A stretch of 14,930 nucleotides of DNA from TMED27 sp045106175 (GTDB lineage Bacteria > Pseudomonadota > Alphaproteobacteria > Micavibrionales > Micavibrionaceae), in assembly GCA_045106175.1 (NCBI GenBank), contig JBGCEF010000002.1, positions 1 through 14,930 on the forward strand, written 5' to 3'. Below are positions 6,757-13,482 of the stretch, in pieces; position 1 is the stretch's first letter, and each line of letters starts with the position of its first letter. Made by a program: the position numbers and the translations under genes. Under the pieces are notes generated by a model that worked only from the letters and a program-made list of their open reading frames with translations, did not search any database and was not told the origin of the DNA.

Positions 6757-7140
6757 ATGGCTAAACCAGCAGCAAAGAAAAAAGTTAAAAAGAATATCGT
6801 GGCCGGTGTTGCGCACGTAAACTCTACGTTCAACAACACAAAGATCATGATTACAGATGTCCAAGGAAACGCAGTCGCATGGTCGTCTGCGGGTACAATG
6901 GGCTTCCGCGGATCACGTAAATCTACACCTTATGCCGCTCAAATCGCAGCAGAAGATGCAGGTAATAAAGCAAAAGAACATGGTATGAAAGAACTTGAAG
7001 TTCTTGTAAAAGGTCCAGGTTCAGGTCGTGAGTCATCCCTTCGTGGATTGGCCGCCGCCGGCTTTACGATCACAAAGATCAATGACATCACACCCGTTCC
7101 ACATAACGGCTGTCGTCCACCGAAAAAGCGTCGCGTTTAA
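6757..7140 (+). CDS. rpsK: 30S ribosomal protein S11
   Basis: S11 forms part of the platform and the mRNA exit site of the 30S subunit. The 127-residue protein has a lysine-rich N terminus, the V-A-H-V-N-S-T-F-N-N-T core, G-F-R-G-S-R-K-S-T-P-Y-A-A-Q, the G-P-G-S-G-R-E-S-S-L-R motif and the highly conserved C-terminal H-N-G-C-R-P-P-K-K-R-R-V. AGGGAG (6742-6747) overlaps the rpsM stop codon and precedes the ATG by 9 nt, so the two genes are coupled. Confidence 0.98.
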   Translation: MAKPAAKKKVKKNIVAGVAHVNSTFNNTKIMITDVQGNAVAWSSAGTMGFRGSRKSTPYAAQIAAEDAGNKAKEHGMKELEVLVKGPGSGRESSLRGLAAAGFTITKINDITPVPHNGCRPPKKRRV

Positions 7141-7166
7141 TCGCAAGCTTATTAAAGTTTTGGACT

Positions 7167-7217
7167 CTCCGCGCTGTGCGGGGAGCCAATTAAACCAAGA
7201 GACGGGTTAAGAGCCCG
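7167..7217 (+). promoter_or_regulatory. Two hairpins in the rpsK-rpoA gap
   Basis: CTCCGCGC (7167-7174) pairs with GCGGGGAG (7178-7185) over a TGT loop, with one G-G mismatch. CGGGTT (7203-7208) pairs with AGCCCG (7212-7217), including a G-U pair. Neither has a T-run, so they are not ordinary terminators. They may set mRNA stability or partial termination ahead of rpoA, or bind a ribosomal protein. Confidence 0.45.
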
Positions 7218-7233
7218 GTGAAGGAAAAAAACT

Positions 7234-8250
7234 ATGATTCAGAAAAATTGGCAAGAACTCATCAAACCAGCAAAACTTGACATCTCTCACTCAGAGCGTG
7301 CCAACACAGGTAAAGTCGTCGCAGAACCACTAGAGCGTGGCTTCGGCTTAACACTCGGTAATGCACTTCGTCGTATTTTGCTTTCATCCCTTCAGGGTGC
7401 TGCCGTAACAGGCGTACAAATCGAAGGCGTATTACATGAATTTTCATCTATCGAAGGTGTTCGTGAAGATGTCACAGACATTATTTTGAACATTAAGGCT
7501 TTGGCCGTTCGCATGCATGCAGAAGGTCCAAAGAAAATGCGCTTGAACGCAACTGGCCCATGTGAAGTCACAGCCGCGCAAATTGAAGCAGGCGCAGACA
7601 TCGAAATCATGAACCCTGATCTTGTGATTTGTACATTGGATAAAGGCGCTAAGCTTTCCATGGAAATGACAGTCAACACAGGTAAAGGCTACCGCCCTGC
7701 GGCGCAAAACCGCCCCGAAGAATGCCCTGTTGGCCTTATTCCGATCGACTCTGTTTTCTCACCGGTCCGCAAAGTCACATACGAAGTTGAAGACACACGC
7801 GTTGGTCAGATCACTGACTTCGACAAAGTCACACTTCAAATCGAAACAAATGGCGTGATCTCTCCTGAAGATTCTGTGGCATTTGCCGCACGTATCCTAC
7901 AAGATCAACTTCAAGTCTTCGTCAACTTCGACGAGCCGGAAGCTGAAACAGCGAAGGAAGAAGAAGAAGAGCTACCATTCAACAAAAACCTTCTTAAGAA
8001 AGTTGAAGAGCTTGAGTTATCTGTTCGTTCTGCAAACTGCCTCAAAAACGATAACATCGTTTACATTGGGGATTTGGTTCAAAAGAGCGAAGGCGACATG
8101 CTTCGTACGCCAAACTTTGGTCGTAAATCTTTGAATGAAATCAAAGAAGTGCTCACAAATATGGGTCTCCACCTTGGTATGCAAACCGAAGGATGGCCGC
8201 CTGAGAACATCGAAGAGTTGGTCAAAAAAGTAGACGATCAACAGTTCTAA
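7234..8250 (+). CDS. rpoA: DNA-directed RNA polymerase alpha subunit
   Basis: The alpha subunit dimerises to start RNA polymerase assembly, and its C-terminal domain contacts UP elements and activators. The 338 residues are typical. The N-terminal domain (about 1-230) carries E-R-G-F-G-L-T-L-G-N-A-L-R-R-I-L-L-S-S and the V-R-E-D-V-T-D-I-I-L-N-I-K motif. An acidic linker (around 232-245) with a run of glutamates leads to the C-terminal domain (about 250-325), which has E-L-S-V-R-S-A-N-C-L-K, including the arginine equivalent to the DNA-contacting residue of E. coli, and F-G-R-K-S-L-N-E-I-K. AAGGAA (7221-7226) is 7 nt from the ATG. Confidence 0.98.
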   Translation: MIQKNWQELIKPAKLDISHSERANTGKVVAEPLERGFGLTLGNALRRILLSSLQGAAVTGVQIEGVLHEFSSIEGVREDVTDIILNIKALAVRMHAEGPKKMRLNATGPCEVTAAQIEAGADIEIMNPDLVICTLDKGAKLSMEMTVNTGKGYRPAAQNRPEECPVGLIPIDSVFSPVRKVTYEVEDTRVGQITDFDKVTLQIETNGVISPEDSVAFAARILQDQLQVFVNFDEPEAETAKEEEEELPFNKNLLKKVEELELSVRSANCLKNDNIVYIGDLVQKSEGDMLRTPNFGRKSLNEIKEVLTNMGLHLGMQTEGWPPENIEELVKKVDDQQF

Positions 8251-8502
8251 GGTAAGCGAAGCAAACCGAAGGTTTGTTCGCAACTAGGCCGAAGCCGAAA
8301 AATATTACCAAATTTGACGTGTAAGCTGCATATAGTGTAGCTTACCTTTCACAAAACGAAGAAAACCGTAGGTTTGTTCGTAGACTAAGAGGACAGTAGT
8401 TGTCCGGCATGCGTTAAGCCGATGTATGGGATCGCATGAAACAAAATGACTTTACCAGATTAAAGTCGCAACGCCCCAAAGGTGGGGAGAAAGTGAAATA
8501 CG
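8251..8502 (+). other. 252-nt structured non-coding gap between rpoA and rplQ
   Basis: No gene is visible. Besides the repeat pair, the stretch contains a 10-bp hairpin with one G-U pair (8321-8330 with 8336-8345, loop TATAG) and GGACA/TGTCC (8391-8395 with 8401-8405). It also has CATGCG/CGCATG (8408-8413 with 8433-8438, enclosing CGAT/ATCG), GACTTT/AAAGTC (8448-8453 with 8462-8467) and CCCC/GGGG (8474-8477 with 8484-8487). The last stem covers the purine-rich GGGGAG, the only Shine-Dalgarno-like sequence for rplQ. None has a T-run. It may be an RNA leader controlling L17 synthesis or a processing region; this is inference. Confidence 0.55.
8257..8380 (+). repeat. Pair of 24-nt imperfect palindromes, 100 bp apart
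   Basis: The units at 8257-8280 and 8357-8380 match at 22 of 24 positions. The first folds as a stem (AAACC-GAA-GGTTT core, extended by CGAA/TTCG) and each is followed by a related ACTA sequence a few bases on. Between them lies another hairpin. This looks like a REP-type element pair rather than coding DNA. Confidence 0.6.
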
Positions 8503-8985
8503 ATGAAACACCGTATCAAGCAACGTAAACTTGGAAGAACCTCTAGCCACCGTAAGGCGATGTTGGCAAATATGGCAGCTTCCTTGATCAAGCATGAACA
8601 GATAGTAACAACTGTTCCAAAAGCAAAAGAGCTTAAGCCATATGTAGAAAAACTCATCACTGCTGCAAAACAAGCAAGTGCAAATCCTGAAAAAGCCTTG
8701 GCAAAACGCCGTCAAGTTATCTCAAAGCTTCGTGATGAAACACAAGCGAAAAAGCTTTTTGACATCTTGGCTGAACGCTACGAAGACCGCCCGGGCGGTT
8801 ATACGCGCGTCCTTAAGGCTGGCTTCCGTTATGGTGATGCTGCGCCAATGGCCGTGATCGAACTTGTTGATCGTGACGAAAATGCAAAAGGCCAAGATAG
8901 TGGCCCAACACAATTCACTGACGAAGATGTACCAGTTGGCCCATCTGAAGAGATGAAAGAAAAGCAGGCTGAAAAAGCGGCTTAA
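8503..8985 (+). CDS. rplQ: 50S ribosomal protein L17
   Basis: L17 lies near the peptide exit tunnel on the 50S solvent side. The start M-K-H-R-I-K-Q-R-K-L-G-R-T-S-S-H-R-K-A-M and the core L-I-K-H-E-Q-I-V-T-T-V-P-K-A-K-E-L are diagnostic, as is the G-G-Y-T-R-V-L-K-A-G-F-R-Y-G-D-A-A-P-M-A-V-I-E-L-V-D-R segment ending near residue 125. The protein has 160 residues, longer than the usual 116-140, through an acidic tail after residue 125. A GGGGAG (8484-8489) lies 13 nt from the ATG, farther than usual, and is partly inside a hairpin. It closes the ribosomal cluster, followed by a terminator. Confidence 0.97.
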   Translation: MKHRIKQRKLGRTSSHRKAMLANMAASLIKHEQIVTTVPKAKELKPYVEKLITAAKQASANPEKALAKRRQVISKLRDETQAKKLFDILAERYEDRPGGYTRVLKAGFRYGDAAPMAVIELVDRDENAKGQDSGPTQFTDEDVPVGPSEEMKEKQAEKAA

Positions 8986-9012
8986 ATCATAGTCAAATAA
9001 CAGAATTCAAAA

Positions 9013-9036
9013 AGCTCGCTCCTTGCGGGCTTTTTT
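9013..9036 (+). terminator. Rho-independent terminator after rplQ
   Basis: AGCTCGC (9013-9019) pairs with GCGGGCT (9025-9031) over TCCTT, with one G-U pair, then T residues to 9036. It ends the ribosomal protein cluster. Confidence 0.85.
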
Positions 9037-9097
9037 ATTGACCATAATCACACCAAAGTGCTAATAAACATAATACTCGAAAGGAAAGCTGCGTAAA

Positions 9098-9496
9098 ATG
9101 ACAGAATTAAGATCCGATTGGCCTCAAATTATCCTAGATATCGATGGTAAAAGATTGGGGGAGTTAGCGAAACTATTCGCTGATCCTGCTTCATTTAAAG
9201 GCATAGAAGACGTCGAACCAATTCAAACAGATGCAGGTAAAAGAATAAATGACCTTTTGAAGGCCCAGTCTGAACACTTAAGCGCAGGATTTAATGGGGC
9301 AAGAGATACTCTAAGAGTAAAACAAGTATTGGCGTCATCAGAAAGCCAATTCGCATTCGAAGCTTCTGTTACTGGTGTTGGAAATTCAGGCTTTGCACTT
9401 CAACAACAAGATATTGGGGTGAGAGTATTACTATCTCCAAATCCAGAGGGTGAAGGTCATCTTTTCGCTTCAATGGAGATCAGTGCTCTTGGCTAA
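9098..9496 (+). CDS. Hypothetical protein, 132 residues
   Basis: I do not recognise this protein. It is soluble with no signal peptide. Residues 10-35 contain I-I-L-D-I-D-G-K-R-L-G-E-L-A-K-L-F-A and look alpha/beta; residues 45-80 are helical; the C-terminal half alternates Val, Phe and Leu (F-A-F-E-A-S-V-T-G-V, D-I-G-V-R-V-L-L-S-P), suggesting strands. AAGGAAA (9081-9087) is 10 nt before the ATG. A -35-like TTGACC (9038-9043) follows the rplQ terminator, but I see no good -10 at the right distance. Its stop is 6 bp from the convergent gene on the minus strand. Function unknown. Confidence 0.75.
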   Translation: MTELRSDWPQIILDIDGKRLGELAKLFADPASFKGIEDVEPIQTDAGKRINDLLKAQSEHLSAGFNGARDTLRVKQVLASSESQFAFEASVTGVGNSGFALQQQDIGVRVLLSPNPEGEGHLFASMEISALG

Positions 9497-9502
9497 CCAC
9501 CA

Positions 9503-9808
9503 TCACGGTGCAGCGCAATACACCAATTCGTAAACATAAGATTTCGCGCCCTTTTTACTCACCCATTCACCTTCTGGCGGGTGATTTCCTTGGTCCATTT
9601 GCAGTACAGTCCAAGACCTCCCCATAATGCTTTGCGTGTCTTCATCAAATGCAACCCACCCATAATCATTGTGAAAAGTAATCCATAAATCCGCATCACG
9701 CCGTTTATAAGCAACTTTGCCATCATGATCAGGCGTTCTATCAAACTGATAAATCAAATCATCAGATAGTCGTCGCAATTCAAAATAATCATAATTACAA
9801 TCTGTCAC
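9503..9808 (-). CDS. Hypothetical protein, 101 residues
   Basis: Unrecognised small acidic, aromatic-rich protein that starts with GTG (complement of 9806-9808). It has clusters of Tyr and Trp (Y-D-Y-F-E, D-L-W-I-T-F-H-N-D-Y-G-W-V-A-F-D) and three cysteines; it lacks a signal peptide. Its start follows the hupE stop by 31 nt on the same strand, so it may be the last gene of the panB-panC-hupE unit. No strong Shine-Dalgarno is visible. The start is uncertain because no ATG occurs before residue 62. Function unknown. Confidence 0.65.
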   Translation of the reverse strand: MTDCNYDYFELRRLSDDLIYQFDRTPDHDGKVAYKRRDADLWITFHNDYGWVAFDEDTQSIMGRSWTVLQMDQGNHPPEGEWVSKKGAKSYVYELVYCAAP

Positions 9809-9839
9809 AGCTATAACGGCTCTATAAACGTTTATATTC

Positions 9840-10460
9840 CTAAAACCCGAAAGTCAGTGACATCAATTCATATTCAATATGAAGCCCGATGCCAAAAATT
9901 GCTGCGCCTGCGTAACGTAAAGCCACCATGCCATGCTGATATTTCTTTGCCCCCTCAACAATCGCAACACCTAACAAATGCAATGCCGCGGTAGAGGTCA
10001 TAAATCCAACGATATAGGGCAGGGATACCGTAATGCTTGGAATTTCAACGCCATGCGCAAAGCCATGGAAAAATCCGAAAAAACCACACGCAAGCATCGC
10101 CGTCCAAATCGGAACCTTTTTATCAAAAGCAATCGCAAGACCAAGTATAATAACCGAACAGATAATACCTTGTTCAATAATAGTGATAATGACGTTGATA
10201 TCCCAAAAGCTAAAGCTTTGCATACCAACAAGACCACCAATCCCCATCACAAAAACAAAGGTCGCAGGCACCATCCAAACGGCCCGCCCGCCCAGTTGAG
10301 TGCTCACAATGCCAACACTGATCATCGCCAAAAGGTGATCTAACCCTAACACAGGGTGTTTAAGCCCCGCTGCCAAACCACCCGCGCCACCTATTCCATG
10401 TGCATGTGCAACTTGAGGGCATAAAACCAATAGCAGTATTAACAATCCAATATGGGCCAT
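9840..10460 (-). CDS. HupE/UreJ-family membrane protein, putative nickel/cobalt permease
   Basis: Family members carry nickel or cobalt, usually for hydrogenase, urease or cobalt enzymes. The 206-residue protein begins with a hydrophobic segment ending A-H-A-H-G, a typical signal-like start where the mature N terminus begins with a histidine. It has the two signature motifs: H-P-V-L-G-L-D-H-L-L-A-M (H35, D41, H42) and G-F-F-H-G-F-A-H-G-V-E (H132, H136, E139). A further histidine is at 161. Several membrane helices follow, consistent with an inner-membrane protein. It begins 7 nt downstream of the panC stop, so it is probably co-transcribed. No hydrogenase or urease gene is nearby, so the metal and client are unknown. 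Confidence 0.9.
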   Translation of the reverse strand: MAHIGLLILLLVLCPQVAHAHGIGGAGGLAAGLKHPVLGLDHLLAMISVGIVSTQLGGRAVWMVPATFVFVMGIGGLVGMQSFSFWDINVIITIIEQGIICSVIILGLAIAFDKKVPIWTAMLACGFFGFFHGFAHGVEIPSITVSLPYIVGFMTSTAALHLLGVAIVEGAKKYQHGMVALRYAGAAIFGIGLHIEYELMSLTFGF

Positions 10461-10467
10461 AATCTAA

Positions 10468-11238
10468 TTACTCTTTTATCTCACAATTATCGATTAAACG
10501 CGTTTTACCTATCCATGCAGCGGCTAAAATTCGCCCCCATCGTTCCTCAATATAATCTATCTTTTCAAAACCAACATCAAGCAATGTTTGCGCGTTTGAG
10601 GGACCACTCTTTAAAACAACGTTCAAACACCTCGCAATTTCCATCTCATCTTTGTTTAAATAAGCATTGCGTGATGATAACGCCAATCCATGTGAATCAC
10701 GAACAATCGGCGCGCCAACAATATCTATCTTTAAATGATGTGTCTCGACCATTTCCCGAATGACCATCATTTGCTGATAATCTTTCTCACCAAAAACGGC
10801 AATATCAGGTTGCGCGATTTCAAATAAACGATGAACGACCGTACAAACGCCATCAAAAAAATGCGGACGAAAATCGCTTTCTAATCCCTTGGCGGCGTCA
10901 CCAGCCTTCACCGTTATAATTGGCCCATTGGGATAAATATCTAATACGTCTGGTAAATAAACACAATCAACGCCGATCGATTTCAACAGCGAAACATCAC
11001 GATTCGTATCTCGCGGATACACGTCAAAATCCTCCCCTGGCGCAAATTGAGTAGGATTGACAAAAATACTCACAACCACCTGATCACATTGGTTTTTTGC
11101 GTATTCGACCAATGATAAATGCCCATCATGTAATGCACCCATTGTCGGCACAAAACCAATACGCTTACCATTGCTTTTTAGCATTTGAATATAAGGGGTT
11201 AACGCATCTTGATGATCAAAAACGTGCAAAGATCTCAC
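10468..11238 (-). CDS. panC: Pantothenate synthetase (pantoate-beta-alanine ligase)
   Basis: Joins D-pantoate and beta-alanine with ATP to give pantothenate, via a pantoyl-adenylate. The 256-residue protein shows the nucleotide-binding P-T-M-G-A-L-H-D-G-H-L-S-L (about residues 31-43), F-V-N-P-T-Q-F, G-E-K-D-Y-Q-Q and V-R-D-S-H-G-L-A-L-S-S-R-N. The family is usually about 280 residues; the C-terminal domain is shorter here, though all catalytic motifs of the N-terminal domain are intact. It starts with GTG, whose bases overlap the panB stop as GTGA (11235-11238), indicating translational coupling. Confidence 0.95.
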   Translation of the reverse strand: MRSLHVFDHQDALTPYIQMLKSNGKRIGFVPTMGALHDGHLSLVEYAKNQCDQVVVSIFVNPTQFAPGEDFDVYPRDTNRDVSLLKSIGVDCVYLPDVLDIYPNGPIITVKAGDAAKGLESDFRPHFFDGVCTVVHRLFEIAQPDIAVFGEKDYQQMMVIREMVETHHLKIDIVGAPIVRDSHGLALSSRNAYLNKDEMEIARCLNVVLKSGPSNAQTLLDVGFEKIDYIEERWGRILAAAWIGKTRLIDNCEIKE

Positions 11239-12044
11239 CCTTTTTTAGGTTTATAAACATTCTCATCAAACGGAAAACGCCTGCTTCGAACATCCGCCGC
11301 ATAATCTTCCGCTGCTTTTGCAATATCGGCTGATACTTGCGCGTATTGTTTTACAAATTTAGGCACATGATCACCTGTGATTCCAACCATGTCCTCAGTT
11401 ACCAAAATTTGGCCATCACACGCCCGAGACGCACCAATACCTATTGTTGGAATAGGTATCGCTTGTGTGATGTCTTGCGCAACATCCTCGATAACGGCTT
11501 CAATAACAACCGCTGCTGCACCTGCCTTTTCAATCGCTTTGCCGTCTTTTATCAACTGCGCCCGTCCATCATCGGTCCGCCCTTGAACCTTAAATCCGCC
11601 TTTATCTTGGGCTGTTTGCGGCAATAAACCAATATGCCCAATCACAGGAATATCCGCATCGACAATCGCCCGAACGTGCGGCGCCAAATCCTCACCGCCC
11701 TCAAGCTTCACGCCATCCGCACCTGTGTTGTCCATAATACGCTTTGCGTTTGCTAAAGCTTGTTCCGCACTGTCCTCATAAGTCCCAAATGGCATATCAA
11801 CAATCACACAGGCATGGTTAGCCCCGCGCACAACGCCCGCGCCGTGTCGAATAATCATATCCAAATCAACATCACGCGTATTATCCATGCCATACAAAAC
11901 CATACCCATCGAATCTCCAACCAACAACAAATCACAATGCGGATCCAATAATTGCGCCACCCGCATCGTGTAGGCCGTCAGGCAAACTAACGGCGAAGGA
12001 TTGCCCTTGTGATTACGTATCTCTTGTATTGTTTTTCGTGCCAT
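11235..12044 (-). CDS. panB: 3-methyl-2-oxobutanoate hydroxymethyltransferase (ketopantoate hydroxymethyltransferase)
   Basis: Uses methylene-tetrahydrofolate and alpha-ketoisovalerate to make ketopantoate, the committed step to pantothenate and CoA. I place the start at ATG 12042-12044 (M-A-R-K-T-I-Q-E-I-R), giving 269 residues, the usual size; the longer reading frame upstream would overlap the divergent protease gene. Motifs are L-T-A-Y-T, L-L-V-G-D-S-M-G-M-V-L-Y-G (metal-binding aspartate), V-D-M-P-F-G-T-Y and G-A-D-G-V-K-L-E-G-G, then V-I-G-H-I-G-L-L-P-Q and I-G-I-G-A-S. It overlaps panC by 4 nt. There is no clear Shine-Dalgarno upstream. Confidence 0.95.
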   Translation of the reverse strand: MARKTIQEIRNHKGNPSPLVCLTAYTMRVAQLLDPHCDLLLVGDSMGMVLYGMDNTRDVDLDMIIRHGAGVVRGANHACVIVDMPFGTYEDSAEQALANAKRIMDNTGADGVKLEGGEDLAPHVRAIVDADIPVIGHIGLLPQTAQDKGGFKVQGRTDDGRAQLIKDGKAIEKAGAAAVVIEAVIEDVAQDITQAIPIPTIGIGASRACDGQILVTEDMVGITGDHVPKFVKQYAQVSADIAKAAEDYAADVRSRRFPFDENVYKPKKG

Positions 12045-12063
12045 AATTGATAAATTTATTGTT

Positions 12064-13482
12064 ATGATTTTTAAAACGCTTACCAAAGTTTGTTGCATCT
12101 TACTAGCCCTGATTACAAGCGAGGCATCCGCGCAAGATCGCATCGCACCAGAAAGTCAGGCGCAAATGCAACTCTCATTCGCGCCTGTGGTTAAACAAGT
12201 CTCACCGGCTGTTGTGAATATTTACACAAAGAGAACCGTTACAAGATCTGTCAGCCCCTTCATGAACGACCCGTTCTTTTCACAATTTTTCGGGCGCAAC
12301 CCGTTCGGTCAACGCATGCGAAAACAAGCCGAAAGCTCGCTCGGCTCCGGCGTTATTATCGCCCCAAACGGATTAATTGCAACCAACGCCCACGTCATTA
12401 GAGGCGCTGAAGAAATTACCGTCGTTCTCTCTGACGGACGAGAGCTGGACGCCATGCTGGCTTTATCTGATGAGGCATCTGATATCGCCCTTTTAAGGGT
12501 TAAAAACGACAGACCATTACCAAGCGTCTCGCTCAAACCAAGCGAATCTCTTGAGGTTGGTGATATCGTGCTCGCCATCGGCAACCCGTTCGGCGTTGGT
12601 CAAACCGTCACAAGTGGCATCGTCAGCGCACAAGGGCGTTCATCGCTTAATATCAATGATTTCAATTTTTTCATCCAAACAGACGCCGCCATTAACCCCG
12701 GTAATTCTGGCGGCCCACTCGTCGCGTTGGATGGCAGTGTCGTCGGCATTAATACTGCAATCTATTCTCGCGATGGCGGCTCTTTAGGAATCGGTTTTGC
12801 CGTGCCCAGTGAAATGCTGGCCTCTATCGTTGCTGCGGAAAAAACAGGTGCAACCAATGATAATGGTATTATCCGCCCATGGCTCGGTGTATCCGCACAG
12901 TCCATAACAAGCGATATCGGCGAAAGCCTCTCGCTTGATGCGCCGCGCGGTGCAATCATAAGTGATCTGCACAAATCCTCTCCTCTTAAAAAAGCAGGGA
13001 TCAAGGTCGGAGATGTGGTCACACGCGTTAATGGCCGTGATATCCGTGATCCCGCCGAAATGAAATTCCGCATGGCGACAGTGCCGTTGGGTGAAAAGGC
13101 TGAAATTATTATTGCCCGCCAAGGTGAAAATATAAGATTCGAAGTCGCCGCCATGGCACCTCCCGAAGACCCGCCGCGTGAGGAAACCCTTTTAAAAGAA
13201 CGTCATATCCTCAATGGTGCAACAATCGCTAATTTAAATCCCGCCGTCGCCGTTGAATTTGGAATAGCAAGTGAAGACATTCAGGCTGTGATTGTAAAAT
13301 CTGCCCCGCCTGGTACAACTGCATCACGTGTCGTTGGCGCAGGAGATTTGATTTTAGAAATCAATGGCAAAGAAATAGAAGATGTTAAAGATGTTCAAAG
13401 AGCCCTAAAACGCGACAACACTCGCGGCATCTCATTAACAATAAATTCCGGTGGAAGGATCAAGCAGATCAATGTGCGTTAG
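12064..13482 (+). CDS. DegP/HtrA-family periplasmic serine protease with two PDZ domains
   Basis: Periplasmic quality-control endopeptidase of misfolded envelope proteins. A signal peptide (residues 1-23, ending A-S-A before Q24) directs export. The trypsin-like domain holds the triad H110 (T-N-A-H-V-I), D140 (E-A-S-D-I-A-L-L) and S215 (G-N-S-G-G-P-L). The N-terminal loop S-P-F-M-N-D-P-F-F-S-Q-F-F-G is typical of Deg proteins. PDZ1 spans about 268-365 (R-P-W-L-G-V, then K-A-G-I-K-V-G-D-V-V), and PDZ2 about 385-472 (V-G-A-G-D-L-I-L-E-I-N-G-K). The 472 residues match the family. Three cognates exist in proteobacteria (DegP, DegQ, MucD-like), so I give no symbol. No Shine-Dalgarno precedes the ATG, and the start lies 19 bp from panB. 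Confidence 0.95.
   Translation: MIFKTLTKVCCILLALITSEASAQDRIAPESQAQMQLSFAPVVKQVSPAVVNIYTKRTVTRSVSPFMNDPFFSQFFGRNPFGQRMRKQAESSLGSGVIIAPNGLIATNAHVIRGAEEITVVLSDGRELDAMLALSDEASDIALLRVKNDRPLPSVSLKPSESLEVGDIVLAIGNPFGVGQTVTSGIVSAQGRSSLNINDFNFFIQTDAAINPGNSGGPLVALDGSVVGINTAIYSRDGGSLGIGFAVPSEMLASIVAAEKTGATNDNGIIRPWLGVSAQSITSDIGESLSLDAPRGAIISDLHKSSPLKKAGIKVGDVVTRVNGRDIRDPAEMKFRMATVPLGEKAEIIIARQGENIRFEVAAMAPPEDPPREETLLKERHILNGATIANLNPAVAVEFGIASEDIQAVIVKSAPPGTTASRVVGAGDLILEINGKEIEDVKDVQRALKRDNTRGISLTINSGGRIKQINVR

Noticed and set aside
8314..8336. Promoter-like TTGACG and TATAGT in the rpoA-rplQ gap
   Set aside because: The spacer is only 11 nt, and the -10-like bases form the loop and part of the arm of a hairpin.
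8257..8380. CRISPR array
   Set aside because: Only two imperfect copies exist, separated by 76 nt that contain their own hairpin, and no cas gene is present.
9498..9510. CACC/GGTG hairpin between the convergent genes
   Set aside because: Only four base pairs and no T-run on either strand, so it is not supported as a terminator.
9978..10343. 121-codon plus-strand frame
   Set aside because: It lies opposite hupE, whose histidine motifs are intact; the overlapping frame is Asn/Arg-rich with no recognisable feature.
11337..11627. Plus-strand frames opposite panB
   Set aside because: panB has all its family motifs on the minus strand; these frames are shadows.
12045..12143. Longer version of panB starting at 12143
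   Set aside because: The extra 33 residues have no match to the PanB N terminus and would overlap the signal peptide region of the protease; the start at 12044 gives the normal length.
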